From assembly GCA_020345805.1 (NCBI GenBank), contig CP070772.1, forward strand, positions 1,274,810-1,338,809: 64,000 bases of DNA, read 5' to 3'. Both the position numbers and the translations under genes were made by a program. Origin of the DNA: Phycisphaerales bacterium. Lineage in GTDB: Bacteria > Planctomycetota > Phycisphaerae > Phycisphaerales > SM1A02. Below are positions 16,786 to 25,670 of this stretch, in pieces; position 1 is the first letter of the stretch; every line of letters starts with the position of its first letter. Below the pieces are notes generated by a model. That model was not told where the DNA came from. It ran no database searches and was given only the letters and a program-made list of their open reading frames with translations.

Positions 16786-17094
16786 ATGACCGGTACCAAG
16801 ATCAGAATTCGGATGGAGGCCTACGACCACCAGGCGCTGGACGCGTCGGCCCGCGAAATCGTGGACCACGCCAAGCGAACCGGCGCCCGGGTGGCCGGAC
16901 CTATCCCGTTGCCCACCCGTCGTGAGATCTATACCGTCAATCGTTCCACGTTCATTGACAAGAAGTCCCGCGAGCAGTTCGAAATCCGTACTCACAAGCG
17001 GATCATCGACATTACCGAGCCCAACGCCCGTACGGTCGAGGCCCTCAATCGCCTGGTGGTCCCGGCCGGCGTCTTTGTAAAGATCAAGGCGTAG
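16786..17094 (+). CDS. rpsJ: 30S ribosomal protein S10
   Basis: A 102-residue S10 of normal length; the protein also serves as NusE in transcription antitermination. The signature [15 protein letters not shown] opens the protein, and [17 protein letters not shown] with HKRIIDI follows. The start at 16786 is set by the family N-terminus; the upstream ribosome-binding site is weak. It is the first gene of the S10 cluster, about 100 bases after the promoter. Confidence 0.97.
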   Translation: MTGTKIRIRMEAYDHQALDASAREIVDHAKRTGARVAGPIPLPTRREIYTVNRSTFIDKKSREQFEIRTHKRIIDITEPNARTVEALNRLVVPAGVFVKIKA

Positions 17095-17204
17095 TTGTTT
17101 CACGGCGGTCGAGGACTCGGCCGCTTTTTTCGTAGTCTGCAGGATGCCGCCATGTTGGACCGGCGCGCCCGGCCAACCCCTGGTGGTGATTGGAGCCCGT
17201 TCCC

Positions 17205-17891
17205 ATGCCCGCCGCGTTGATCGGACGAAAGATCGGCATGACCCGCTACTTCACGGAAGGGGGAGTGAATCTCCCGGTGACCGTGATTGAAGCCGGTCCC
17301 TGCGCGGTGACGCAGATCAAGAAGGTGGAGACGGACGGCTACAGCGCGGTGCAGCTTGCCTTCGGCGATGTCAAGCCCCGGCGGAGCACCATGCCCCTCA
17401 TCGGCCATGATGCCAAGGCCGGAGTGGCCCCGAAGCGGTATCACCGCGAGATGAGGCTGGATGAGGATCAGCAGGCCGGCGAGTTTGAGCTGGGCCAGAC
17501 GCTGGACGTGACGGTGTTCGAAGGCGTCAAGTACGTGGACGTGACCGGCACGAGCAAGGGCAAGGGATTCCAGGGGCCGGTGAAGCGGCACAACTTCTCC
17601 GGCCTGGAAGCATCCCACGGAGTGCAGCGCAAGCACCGTTCCGCCGGCTCCATCGGCGGCCATGCCACCAACCTCGGCACCGGCCCCAAGATCAAGAAGG
17701 GCAAGCGCATGGCCGGTCAGATGGGCGATGACCGCGTGACCGTCCGGAATCTCGACGTGGTTTCGTATGATCCCCAGCAGAACCTGCTTCTGGTCAAGGG
17801 ACCGGTTCCGGGGCCCAACCAGGGACTGCTGTTTGTCCGTGAATCAAAGCGACTGAACAAGACAAAAGCGAGGAAAGCGTCAGCCGGCTGA
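17205..17891 (+). CDS. rplC: 50S ribosomal protein L3
   Basis: A 228-residue L3, one of the early assembly proteins near the peptidyl transferase centre. It begins LIGRKIGMTRYF and contains GTSKGKGFQGPVKRHNF and the GQMGDDRVTVRNL block near the C-terminus. ATG 17205 is chosen over an in-frame TTG at 17190 because GGAG lies at the right spacing and it matches the family start. Its stop codon lies in the loop of a hairpin that opens the 216-base gap to rplD. Confidence 0.97.
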   Translation: MPAALIGRKIGMTRYFTEGGVNLPVTVIEAGPCAVTQIKKVETDGYSAVQLAFGDVKPRRSTMPLIGHDAKAGVAPKRYHREMRLDEDQQAGEFELGQTLDVTVFEGVKYVDVTGTSKGKGFQGPVKRHNFSGLEASHGVQRKHRSAGSIGGHATNLGTGPKIKKGKRMAGQMGDDRVTVRNLDVVSYDPQQNLLLVKGPVPGPNQGLLFVRESKRLNKTKARKASAG

Positions 17892-17902
17892 CACCAGCCG
17901 GC
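17883..17902 (+). promoter_or_regulatory. Hairpin spanning the rplC stop codon
   Basis: GCCGGCTG (17883-17890), loop ACAC, CAGCCGGC (17895-17902): an 8-bp perfect stem whose loop side takes in the rplC TGA. A second stem (CCGCCG 17916-17921 with CGGCGG 17929-17934) follows. No T-run, so a processing or attenuation site is more likely than a terminator. Confidence 0.45.
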
Positions 17903-18107
17903 GATCATGAAGGCCCCGCCGCCCATCCCGGCGGCCGTCGAGCGACGAGACGGGAACCGCATGATCGCGACAGCGAGTGAATAAGGACCGAGTCAACAAC
18001 TCTGCCGAGGCAAACAGGCGCGTTCGGGACCAGCCGGAAGCTCCCCGCCAAATCGGCCTCGGAGGGTGAGGCGAATGAGACGGCAACGGCCGTCAGGTGA
18101 AGACACG

Positions 18108-18785
18108 ATGATCGAGCTTCCTGTCTATGACAAGAAGGGCAAGCAGGTTGACACGCTTGCAATTGACGAGGCGCAACTCGGCGGCGAGGTGCGCCCGGTT
18201 CTCTTGAAGCAGGCGTTCGTCATGTTCCACGCCAACCGGCGTCAGGGCTCGGCCCGCACCAAGAGCCGGAGCATGGTCGAGGGCTCGACCCGCAAGCTCT
18301 ACCGTCAGAAGGGCACCGGCAACGCCCGGGCCGGCTCGCGCCGCACCGTGATCCGCAGGGGCGGCGGGGTCGCCTTCGCCAAGGACCGGACCCACGCCGA
18401 TTTCCGCCAGCGCATGCCCAAGAAGATGAGGCGTCTGGCCAATCGCAACGCCCTGCTGGCCAAGCTGGTTGACGACGAGGTCAAGTGCATCGACGACCTG
18501 GCCTTCGACCCGCCCCGCACCCGGGATTTCAAGGCCCTGCTCCAGGCCGTCGGTATTGATCGTACCTGTCTGGTGGCGCTGGGCCCGGATATGCGGAATG
18601 CCGCCCTCTCCGCCCGAAACCTCCAGAACGTGGACACCATCCGCGTCGAGCAACTCAACGTTTTCGAACTGTTGAACCACCGCTATCTGGTCGTGGACCG
18701 TGCCGCGCTTCAGTCGTTCCTTGATGGTTCGGCCTGGGCGGACGCCTCCGCCGGCGGCGACGGGGACGGAAAGGAGGCCGCCTGA
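18108..18785 (+). CDS. rplD: 50S ribosomal protein L4
   Basis: A 225-residue L4 with the conserved extended loop RKLYRQKGTGNARAGSRR that reaches the exit tunnel. The globular part ends in a short Gly/Asp/Ala tail (ASAGGDGDGKEAA). ATG 18108 is preceded by AGGTGAAG. In E. coli L4 represses its own operon; here an unusual 216-base spacer with hairpins lies just upstream of rplD. The stop overlaps the rplW start (TGATG). Confidence 0.96.
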   Translation: MIELPVYDKKGKQVDTLAIDEAQLGGEVRPVLLKQAFVMFHANRRQGSARTKSRSMVEGSTRKLYRQKGTGNARAGSRRTVIRRGGGVAFAKDRTHADFRQRMPKKMRRLANRNALLAKLVDDEVKCIDDLAFDPPRTRDFKALLQAVGIDRTCLVALGPDMRNAALSARNLQNVDTIRVEQLNVFELLNHRYLVVDRAALQSFLDGSAWADASAGGDGDGKEAA

Positions 18786-19063
18786 TGGAATCGACCACCG
18801 TCATTCGCAAGCCGCTCATCACCGAGAAATCGACTTTCGCCTCCGGCGAGCAGAACCGCTACACCTTCCAGGTCGATCGGCGTGCCGACAAGGGCCAGAT
18901 CAAGCGGGCGGTCGAGGAGCTCTACGGAGTGCGCGTGCTCAGCGTCGCCACTCAGAACCGGAAGGGCCAGATGCGCCGCAACCGCTTCGGTTACTGGTCC
19001 ACCGCGGACGTGAAGCGGGCAATTGTGAAGGTTCACCCCGACGATCGGATTGACCTGTTCTAG
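18785..19063 (+). CDS. rplW: 50S ribosomal protein L23
   Basis: A 92-residue L23, which sits at the tunnel exit and docks trigger factor and SRP. Family marks are VIRKPLITEKST at the N-terminus and RADKGQIKRAVEELYGVRV. Its ATG overlaps the rplD stop codon, indicating translational coupling. Confidence 0.96.
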   Translation: MESTTVIRKPLITEKSTFASGEQNRYTFQVDRRADKGQIKRAVEELYGVRVLSVATQNRKGQMRRNRFGYWSTADVKRAIVKVHPDDRIDLF

Positions 19064-19112
19064 CAGACCGACTCGACAGGCCCGGGCCGGTCCCGGGCGT
19101 GAAGGAACAGCC

Positions 19113-19967
19113 ATGGCCATTCGCATCTACAAGCCGACAACCGCGGGGCGCCGCAACGCGTCGGTGAATCTCCATGCCGAGGTCACCAAGAAGACGCCCG
19201 AGAAGTCGCTGCTTCGTCCGCTGAAGAGGACCGGGGGGCGGAACAACCAGGGCAAGGTGACGGTGCAGGGTCGGGGCGGCGGACACAAACGCCGCTATCG
19301 CCTCATCGACTTCGCACGCGCCAAGGACGACATCCCGGCGAAGGTGATCGGCGTCGAGTACGACCCCAATCGCACCTGCCACATCGCCCTGCTGGAGTAC
19401 GAGGACGGCGTTCGCCGCTACATCCTCGCCCCGCGGGGCGTGACCGACGGCGATGTCGTGATCAGCTCGGCCAACGTGGTCGATCCCAACGTCGGCAATT
19501 GCATGCCGCTGAAGCACATCCCCACCGGTCTTACCGTGCACAACATCGAGTTCGAGCCGGGCAAGAAAGGCTCGCTCTGCCGATCGGCCGGCTCGGGAGC
19601 GAGACTGACGAATAAGGAGGGGCGATTGGCGACGCTGGTCCTGCCGTCCGGTGAAATCCGCCAGGTCTCCATCGAGTGTCGGGCCACCGTGGGGGAGGTG
19701 GGTAATTCGGATCATCAGAACATCAAGCTGGGAAAGGCCGGCCGCAACCGCTGGCGTGGCCGCAAGCCCAAGGTCCGCGGGGTGGCCAAGGACCACGCCT
19801 GTCATCCGCTGGGAGGCGGCGAGGGTCGCTCCAAGAGCGGCCGGGAGCCGGCCAGCGCCTCCGGCACCAAGTCCAAGGGCGGCCGCACCCGCTCCCGTCG
19901 CAAGTGGACTGACAACCGCATCCTCCGCCGTCGCAAGAGCAAACGGTACGGCCAGCTGAAACTGTAA
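19113..19967 (+). CDS. rplB: 50S ribosomal protein L2
   Basis: A 284-residue L2, needed for subunit joining and peptidyl transferase activity. The N-terminus IRIYKPTTAGRRN, the central RNA-binding GGGHKRRYRLIDF and the C-terminal GGGEGRSKSGREP are present. The normally near-invariant VDHPHGGGEGR reads ACHPLGGGEGR: the functionally important first histidine is kept, but the preceding aspartate is cysteine and the second histidine is leucine. Start supported by GAAGGAA 6 bases upstream. Confidence 0.97.
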   Translation: MAIRIYKPTTAGRRNASVNLHAEVTKKTPEKSLLRPLKRTGGRNNQGKVTVQGRGGGHKRRYRLIDFARAKDDIPAKVIGVEYDPNRTCHIALLEYEDGVRRYILAPRGVTDGDVVISSANVVDPNVGNCMPLKHIPTGLTVHNIEFEPGKKGSLCRSAGSGARLTNKEGRLATLVLPSGEIRQVSIECRATVGEVGNSDHQNIKLGKAGRNRWRGRKPKVRGVAKDHACHPLGGGEGRSKSGREPASASGTKSKGGRTRSRRKWTDNRILRRRKSKRYGQLKL

Positions 19968-20042
19968 GGAAAGGCACTGAGGCGCGAGGCGTGCCACGTC
20001 TCGATGCTGAGACTCAGGAACCACGACTCAGGACTTACCACC

Positions 20043-20327
20043 ATGGGACGATCACTGAAAAAAGGTCCTTATGTAGATGAGAAGCTCTACCGGAAGGTTG
20101 AGCGGCTCAACGCCGAGGGGCGGCGGGCCCCCATCAAGACCTGGGCCCGAGCCTGCACCATCGTGCCGGAATTCGTCGGACATACTTTCCAGGTGCACAA
20201 CGGCCGTACGTTCAACGACGTGTTCTGCACGGAGGACATGGTCGGGCACAAGCTGGGCGAGTTCAGCCACACCCGCCTGTTCCGCGGACATACGAACAAG
20301 AAGGAAGGCGTCAAGATGCGCCGCTGA
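20043..20327 (+). CDS. rpsS: 30S ribosomal protein S19
   Basis: A 94-residue S19 in the 30S head. It starts [14 protein letters not shown] and contains [19 protein letters not shown] and [12 protein letters not shown], all family hallmarks, with [10 protein letters not shown] at the end. The longer in-frame start 39 bases upstream is rejected because it adds non-conserved residues. Confidence 0.97.
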   Translation: MGRSLKKGPYVDEKLYRKVERLNAEGRRAPIKTWARACTIVPEFVGHTFQVHNGRTFNDVFCTEDMVGHKLGEFSHTRLFRGHTNKKEGVKMRR

Positions 20328-20352
20328 TGCGGTGCGGCAAGAAGGTGTGAAC

Positions 20353-20685
20353 ATGGCTTACCGAGCAGTACATCGATTCGCACGCATCGCGCCTCGTAAG
20401 GCGAGGCTGGTGGCGGACGTCATCCGCGGCATGAGGGTCGACGAGGCCATGACCTCGCTGGAGTTCTCGAAGAGGCGGGCCGCTTACTACCTCAGGGCCG
20501 TGCTCAAGAGCGCCATCGCCAACGCGGAAGAGAACGATGCGGACGTCGCCAGCCTCTACGTGAGCGAATCCCGCGTCGACGAAGGGCCGACAATCAAGAG
20601 GTGGCGGCCCAAGGACCGCGGCCGCGCTCACCCCATCAACAAACGCACCAGCCATCTGCACATCGCGGTGGACGAGAGGAACTAG
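20353..20685 (+). CDS. rplV: 50S ribosomal protein L22
   Basis: A 110-residue L22 that lines the peptide exit tunnel, of normal length. The family pattern IAPRKARLVADVIRG is near the N-terminus, and the tunnel beta-hairpin segment with KRWRPKDRGRAHPINKRTSH is present. Start ATG 20353 after GAAGGTGTG. Ends 3 bases before rpsC. Confidence 0.96.
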   Translation: MAYRAVHRFARIAPRKARLVADVIRGMRVDEAMTSLEFSKRRAAYYLRAVLKSAIANAEENDADVASLYVSESRVDEGPTIKRWRPKDRGRAHPINKRTSHLHIAVDERN

Positions 20686-20688
20686 AGC

Positions 20689-21393
20689 ATGGGACAGAAG
20701 ACCCATCCATTCGGCTTTAGAGTCGGGGTGACCGAGGCGTACCGCTCGCGGTGGTACGCCCCCAAGGCCCTGTTCGCCGAACTGCTGGTCGAGGACTATC
20801 GCATTCGCCGGTATGTCGACAAGCGGTTGAATCGTACCCCTCCCTTCGCGGCCGTCTCCGACATTCATATCGAGCGAACCCGCGAAGAGCTCACGGTCAT
20901 CGTCCAGACCGCCCGCCCCGGGCTGGTGATCGGCCCCAAGGGCGCGGAAATAGACCGGCTTACGCAGGACCTGATGGCCCTCACCGGGCGCAAAGTGGCG
21001 GTGAAGATCGTTGAGATCAAGAGCCCCGACACCAACGCCAAGCTGATCGGTGAAGCCATCGCCGAGCAGATGAAGAAGCGCACCAACTTCCGCCGCCTGC
21101 TCAAGCAGCGCTGCGAGGGCGCGATGCAGAACGGGGCCAAGGGCGTGAAGATCCAGGTGGCCGGCCGGCTCGGCGGAGCGGAAATGAGCCGCAAGTTCGA
21201 GACCCGTCTGGGCTCGATTCCGCTCTCCACGCTCCAGGCCAACGTCGATTATGCCTGCGTGCCCAGCCACACGACCTACGGCACGATCGGCGTGAAGGTG
21301 TGGGTCTATAAGGGAATGTTCACTGACAGCGAGGAAGAGCAACTCGACTCCCGGGCCGCCGGCGCACGGGCGAGGGCTCGCGGTCGAAGATAG
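20689..21393 (+). CDS. rpsC: 30S ribosomal protein S3
   Basis: A 234-residue S3 lining the mRNA entry channel. It has the N-terminal GQKTHPFGFRVG, a KH domain with the GxxG loop in GLVIGPKGAEID, and the C-terminal YGTIGVKVWVYKG. The last 20 residues are an Ala/Arg-rich tail (AAGARARARGRR). Start 3 bases after the rplV stop. Confidence 0.97.
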   Translation: MGQKTHPFGFRVGVTEAYRSRWYAPKALFAELLVEDYRIRRYVDKRLNRTPPFAAVSDIHIERTREELTVIVQTARPGLVIGPKGAEIDRLTQDLMALTGRKVAVKIVEIKSPDTNAKLIGEAIAEQMKKRTNFRRLLKQRCEGAMQNGAKGVKIQVAGRLGGAEMSRKFETRLGSIPLSTLQANVDYACVPSHTTYGTIGVKVWVYKGMFTDSEEEQLDSRAAGARARARGRR

Positions 21394-21448
21394 TGCCAAG
21401 GAATCCGCCCGGCCCGGCCGGGATCTGAGATAGCCAGGAGTTCATCCG

Positions 21449-21868
21449 ATGCCTCGGATGCCAAAGCGAATCAAGTTCCGCAAGCAGATGCGGGGCAGCC
21501 TGAAGGGAAACGCCACCCGCGGCAACTTCGTCGCCTTCGGCGATTACGGTCTCCAATCACTGGAGACGCATTGGGTGACCGCCCGGCAGATCGAGGCCGG
21601 CCGTATCGCCGCCCAGCACTTCCTCCGGCGTCAGGGCAAGGTCTATATCCGCATCTTCCCCGACAAGCCCGTGAGCAAGAAGCCGCTGGAGACCCGCATG
21701 GGCAAGGGCAAGGCCGACACCGATTACTGGGCCGCCCGCGTCAAGCCCGGCACCATGCTCTATGAGATTGCCGGGGTGGAAGAGAACCTCGCCAAGGAGG
21801 CGCTGGCCCGCATCGCCCACAAGATGCCGGTCCGCTGCCGTTTCGTGCATCGGAGGATCGCGGTCTGA
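21449..21868 (+). CDS. rplP: 50S ribosomal protein L16
   Basis: A 139-residue L16, which helps position A-site tRNA. Family signatures [43 protein letters not shown]-like text (here [11 protein letters not shown]) and the C-terminal [10 protein letters not shown] are in place. Start at 21449 with AGGAG upstream. Confidence 0.97.
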   Translation: [139 protein letters not shown]

Positions 21869-21910
21869 ACCCCCCGGCAACAAGCCGCACAAGCAGCGTG
21901 AGTGAAGATC

Positions 21911-22102
21911 ATGAAGGCAAAGGAAGTTCACAAGCTCAGCGATGAGGAGATCGACGTCGAAGTCCAGCGACTTCGCCGCAAGAGCTTCGATCTCCGCACC
22001 CAGGCCGCGACGGAAAAGATCCAGGACACCTCGCAGTTTCGGCAAATCCGCAGAGACGTCGCCCGGCTTCTGACCGAGCGATCCGCGAGGAACAACGACT
22101 AA
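21911..22102 (+). CDS. rpmC: 50S ribosomal protein L29
   Basis: A 63-residue helical-hairpin protein near the tunnel exit. It starts [14 protein letters not shown] and has the family pattern [14 protein letters not shown], then [16 protein letters not shown] three codons upstream (21902) is an alternative start. Position between rplP and rpsQ is the normal one. Confidence 0.93.
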   Translation: MKAKEVHKLSDEEIDVEVQRLRRKSFDLRTQAATEKIQDTSQFRQIRRDVARLLTERSARNND

Positions 22103-22137
22103 TCGGCTCGCAGAGAGCCACACGGAGCCAGGTGGTC

Positions 22138-22410
22138 ATGAGTCACCTCAAGGAAATCAAGGTCCCTCAGGCCGCGCCGCACAAGGTCGGCGTCGTGGAG
22201 TCCGATCGGCGGGACAAGACGCGCAAGGTCGCCATTCACTTCAGCGTCAAGCATCCCAAGTACGGCAAGTATGTTCGCCGCCGGACCGTGCTGCAGGTGC
22301 ATGACGAGAAGAACGTCTCGAAGATCGGGGACCGGGTGGAGATCGCCGAATGCCGACCGATCTCAAAGACCAAATCCTGGGTTCTGCTCCGGGTGGTGAA
22401 ATCGGCGTGA
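22138..22410 (+). CDS. rpsQ: 30S ribosomal protein S17
   Basis: A 90-residue S17, an early 16S rRNA-binding OB-fold protein. It has [30 protein letters not shown] and [18 protein letters not shown], all family marks. ATG 22138 is preferred; a GTG two codons earlier lies in the same frame. GGAG sits about 12 bases upstream. Confidence 0.95.
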   Translation: MSHLKEIKVPQAAPHKVGVVESDRRDKTRKVAIHFSVKHPKYGKYVRRRTVLQVHDEKNVSKIGDRVEIAECRPISKTKSWVLLRVVKSA

Positions 22411-22462
22411 GGCGCCGGCGGATAGGACGGCCGCGAACGATCGCGGCTGAGGATATACAGCG

Positions 22463-22849
22463 ATGATTCAGAAGGAATCCAGACTAGAGGTGGCGGACAA
22501 CAGCGGCGCGAAGGTCGTGCAGGTGATCGGCGTGCTCGGCGGTTCGACGGCCCGGGGCCGGTACACACGCCGCGTCGCCGGGGTGGGTGATCGCGTCGTC
22601 TGTTCGGTCAAGAAGGCCCTGCCCAACTCGGATGTCAAGACCGGCGACAAGATCCGTGCCGTCATCGTCCGGACCAGGTATCCCACGCGACGCAACGACG
22701 GCTCCTACGTGCGGTTCGATTCCAACGCCTGCGTGCTCATCAACCCGGATGGCAACCCCAGGGGCACTCGTATTTTCGGCGCCGTGGCCCGGGAGCTGCG
22801 CGAAAAGAATTACATGAAGATCGTTTCTCTGGCTTCGGAGGTCGTCTGA
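22463..22849 (+). CDS. rplN: 50S ribosomal protein L14
   Basis: A 128-residue L14 from the subunit interface. [31 protein letters not shown] and [13 protein letters not shown] are typical. It carries about six extra residues after VLGGS (text TARGRYTRR) compared with the usual 122-residue form. The next gene starts one base after the stop. Confidence 0.97.
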   Translation: MIQKESRLEVADNSGAKVVQVIGVLGGSTARGRYTRRVAGVGDRVVCSVKKALPNSDVKTGDKIRAVIVRTRYPTRRNDGSYVRFDSNACVLINPDGNPRGTRIFGAVARELREKNYMKIVSLASEVV

Positions 22850-22850
22850 A

Positions 22851-23192
22851 ATGCCACGTCACGTACGAAAGGGCGATACCGTCATCGTCACCGCCGGCAA
22901 TGACAAGGGTGCCACCGGCGAGGTGCTCCGCGTGCTGCCCAAAGAAAACCGGGTCGTGGTGCAGGGCATCAACGTCCGGGCCAAGCACATCAAGCCCTCC
23001 GACGCCAATCCCCAGGGCGGGATCATCAGGCGCGAAATGCCCATTCACATCAGTAATGTCAGCCCCGTCGTGGACGGCAACCCCACCCGCGTGCGCTTCC
23101 AGATCAAGCCGGACGGCTCCAAGGTCCGCCTCGCGGTTCGCGGCGGCAAGGAACTTCACACCCTTCACCGCCCCAGGAAGAAGAAATCGTAG
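22851..23192 (+). CDS. rplX: 50S ribosomal protein L24
   Basis: A 113-residue L24, an assembly initiator for 23S rRNA. The N-terminal KOW motif (RKGDTVIVTAGNDKGATGEV) and GINVRAKHIKPS are visible, followed by a lysine-rich C-terminus (RPRKKKS). Start one base after the rplN stop. Confidence 0.95.
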   Translation: MPRHVRKGDTVIVTAGNDKGATGEVLRVLPKENRVVVQGINVRAKHIKPSDANPQGGIIRREMPIHISNVSPVVDGNPTRVRFQIKPDGSKVRLAVRGGKELHTLHRPRKKKS

Positions 23193-23248
23193 GAATCGTC
23201 CGCGGCCCGGCCCCCCGAGGAGTCCGGACCCGCATCAGGGATTACACC

Positions 23249-23836
23249 ATGGTCGCCGAAAAAAACATGCCCCGGCTCAGACAGCTCTACCTTGAGACGG
23301 TTGCTCCACGGCTGATGGAGGAGTTCGGCCTCAAGAACCGTCATCAGCTTCCCAGGATCACCAAGATCATCGTGAACTGCGGCGTGGGTCGGTTCCTCGA
23401 GAACCAGAAGCTGAAACCCGAGATCCGCGACACGGTCTTCGACACGCTGAGCACCATCACCGGGCAGAAGCCGATCCTGATCAAGGCCGTCAAGTCCGTC
23501 TCCAACTTCAAGGTGCGGGCCGGCTCGCCCTCCGCGGTGATGGTGACCATGCGCAGCGATCGAATGTGGCACTTCCTTGATCGTCTCATCAATCTGGCCA
23601 TCCCCCGCATCAAGGACTTCCGGGGCCTGAAAGACACCTCCTTCGACCCCGGGGGCAACTACTCCCTGGGCCTCACCGAGCAGGCGGTCTGGCCCGAGAT
23701 CAACATGGCCAAAGTCACGTTCACCCACGGCATGCACGTCAACATCGTCTTTGAGGATTCCAATCCGCAGATGAGCAAGTTCCTCCTGGCCGAGCTGGGA
23801 ATGCCGTTCGTCCGGCCGGAGGTGGGAGCGGCCTGA
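23249..23836 (+). CDS. rplE: 50S ribosomal protein L5
   Basis: A 195-residue L5 that binds 5S rRNA and contacts P-site tRNA. IVNCGVGRFLENQK, TGQKPILIKAVKSVSNFKVR and the loop PRIKDFRGL are family marks, with ITMANVTF-like IMAKVTFTHGM near the end. A short C-terminal extension (after MPF) is seen. Start 23249 is set by the conserved N-terminal region. Confidence 0.96.
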   Translation: MVAEKNMPRLRQLYLETVAPRLMEEFGLKNRHQLPRITKIIVNCGVGRFLENQKLKPEIRDTVFDTLSTITGQKPILIKAVKSVSNFKVRAGSPSAVMVTMRSDRMWHFLDRLINLAIPRIKDFRGLKDTSFDPGGNYSLGLTEQAVWPEINMAKVTFTHGMHVNIVFEDSNPQMSKFLLAELGMPFVRPEVGAA

Positions 23837-23909
23837 TGCCGAACCACCCCTCAGACATCGGACCTTTGCCCGCCCGGAATTCAGAGCACTGCATTGAGGA
23901 AAGGTTTAC

Positions 23910-24095
23910 ATGGCAAGCAAACGCATCTTCGCCAGAATGAACAAGGAACCGAAGTACTCCACCCGCAAGCGCAACCGGTGCCTGATCACCGGGCGGTCGC
24001 GCGGTGTGTACCGGAAGTTCGGCATCAGCCGCATCGTGCTGCGAGAGCTCGCGTTGCAGGGGATGATCCCCGGAATGCGCAAGGCGAGTTGGTAA
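23910..24095 (+). CDS. rpsN: 30S ribosomal protein S14, short zinc-free form
   Basis: A 61-residue S14 with the length of the short (type Z) form but without its zinc ligands: of the four cysteines only one remains ([15 protein letters not shown]) and the second pair reads [11 protein letters not shown]. The ending [11 protein letters not shown] is typical. So it is the short, cysteine-free class. GAGGAAAGG lies upstream of ATG 23910. Confidence 0.94.
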   Translation: MASKRIFARMNKEPKYSTRKRNRCLITGRSRGVYRKFGISRIVLRELALQGMIPGMRKASW

Positions 24096-24181
24096 GGAAA
24101 GGCCCGGAGGCCCCCGGGCGTCGAGTCGCCGCTTCCCCGGTCCCTCGATGACCCGGTACCTCAATGCCTTTGGAGTAACAA

Positions 24182-24580
24182 ATGTCTCAGCAAGACCTCA
24201 CAGCCGACCTGCTCACGCGAATCCGCAACGCGGTTCGCAACAAGGCCAAATCCGTGAAGTGCTTGAACAACAAGCTCAACCGCGGCGTCTGTCGGGTACT
24301 GACAGATGAGGGATACATCCGGTCCTTCAACGTCATCGACGACGGCCGGCAGGGTGTGCTCGTTGTCAACCTGAAATACGGGCCCCGCGGCGAGCACGTG
24401 ATCAACACCATCGATCGCGTCTCCAAGCCGGGGCGGCGAGTCTTCTGTGGTGCCAACGATCTGCCCCAGCCCCTCCAAGGCCTGGGAATCGCCGTGGTCT
24501 CCACCAGCCACGGGGTCATGAGCGATCGGAAATGTCGCAAGGAACGAGTTGGAGGCGAGGTGGTCGCCGTCGTCACCTGA
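24182..24580 (+). CDS. rpsH: 30S ribosomal protein S8
   Basis: A 132-residue S8, the primary binder of the central 16S domain. ADLLTRIRNAVRNK opens it and the C-terminal STSHGVMSDRKCRKERVGGE matches the family pattern STSxGVMTDREAR. In E. coli S8 represses the spc operon. Start at 24182 with TTTGGAG upstream. Confidence 0.96.
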   Translation: MSQQDLTADLLTRIRNAVRNKAKSVKCLNNKLNRGVCRVLTDEGYIRSFNVIDDGRQGVLVVNLKYGPRGEHVINTIDRVSKPGRRVFCGANDLPQPLQGLGIAVVSTSHGVMSDRKCRKERVGGEVVAVVT

Positions 24581-24625
24581 TCGGTGACCAGAAGGCCCCG
24601 CGTCGGGTCAGGAGCCCATACGGAC

Positions 24626-25183
24626 ATGTCGCGCATCGGAAAGAAAAACATCGTTGTTCCCGCCGGCGTCAAAATGTCTTTGGACACGAAGACCCGCACC
24701 GTCGCGGTGGAGGGACCCAAGGGGAAATTGTCCTTCCAGTATCGCCCCGAGGTCGACGTGACCTGGGACGAAGGCGAGAAGCACATCCTCTGCTCGATTA
24801 CCGAAGAGCAGGCCAAGTTCTCCCTGAACCGCTCGCTCTGGGGAACCACCCGCGCCTGCATTCAGAACCTCATAATCGGCGTCACCGAGGGTTACAGCAA
24901 GAAGCTGGAGATCATCGGGGTCGGCTGGAACGCCCAGGCTCAGGGCAAATCCATCCGGCTCAACATCGGATACTGCCATCCCATCGATCTCACGCCCCCG
25001 CCGGGCGTGGAATTCAAGATCGAAGGCCCGATGGTCACCATTACCGGCACGGACAAGCAGGCCGTGGGCCAGTTCGCCGCCGAGATTCGCTCCAAGCGCC
25101 CCCCCGAGCCCTACAACGGCAAGGGAATCAAATACGTCGGGGAGCGCATCATTCGCAAACAGGGCAAGGTGTTCGGCGCCTGA
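24626..25183 (+). CDS. rplF: 50S ribosomal protein L6
   Basis: A 185-residue L6 near the factor-binding site. It begins SRIGKKNIVVPAGV, and the C-terminal half has the family signature PEPYNGKGIKYVGE. ATG 24626 is preferred over 24584 because AGGAG lies upstream and the family N-terminus begins there. Confidence 0.97.
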   Translation: MSRIGKKNIVVPAGVKMSLDTKTRTVAVEGPKGKLSFQYRPEVDVTWDEGEKHILCSITEEQAKFSLNRSLWGTTRACIQNLIIGVTEGYSKKLEIIGVGWNAQAQGKSIRLNIGYCHPIDLTPPPGVEFKIEGPMVTITGTDKQAVGQFAAEIRSKRPPEPYNGKGIKYVGERIIRKQGKVFGA

Positions 25184-25220
25184 GTGACGCCGGGCACATT
25201 TGGGTCGAAGGACCAGACAG

Positions 25221-25583
25221 ATGGATCGCAACAAGCTGAAGACAAAGCGACGCGGACGCCGGAAAGCGGGAATCCGCAAACAAGTGGTGGGTGTTCCCCA
25301 ACGCCCGAGGTTGACGGTCTTCCGCAGCGCCCGGCATATTTACGCCCAGGTCGTCGACGACCTGGCCGGCCGGACCCTGTTCAGCGCCTCCACGGTGGAG
25401 AAAGGCGAGTCGGTGGACAACGGCGGCAGCTGCAAGGCTGCGGCCGTGGTCGGCAAGCGCATCGCCGAGCGGGCCCGGGCGGCCGGCGTTCAGCGCGTCG
25501 TGTTCGATCGCAACGGCTTCAAGTATCACGGCCGCGTCAAGGCCCTGGCCGTCGGCGCCCGGGAAGGCGGGCTCCAGTTCTAG
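25221..25583 (+). CDS. rplR: 50S ribosomal protein L18
   Basis: A 120-residue L18, a 5S rRNA binder. It has [20 protein letters not shown] and the C-terminal [18 protein letters not shown] that define the family. The frame opens further upstream (25200), but ATG 25221 matches the usual start. Confidence 0.95.
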   Translation: MDRNKLKTKRRGRRKAGIRKQVVGVPQRPRLTVFRSARHIYAQVVDDLAGRTLFSASTVEKGESVDNGGSCKAAAVVGKRIAERARAAGVQRVVFDRNGFKYHGRVKALAVGAREGGLQF

Positions 25584-25670
25584 AACGTCCGGGTGAGGGC
25601 CCGGGCCTTCCCCGGCACACGGATGAGATTGACAGACCCCTGAGCGGGGAAACTAAGTAAGGCACCAGTC

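Noticed and set aside
16518-16799. 94-codon upstream extension of the exported protein gene
   Set aside because: Overlaps the S10 promoter and lacks protein-like composition; the signal peptide and GGAGA box define the start at 16517.
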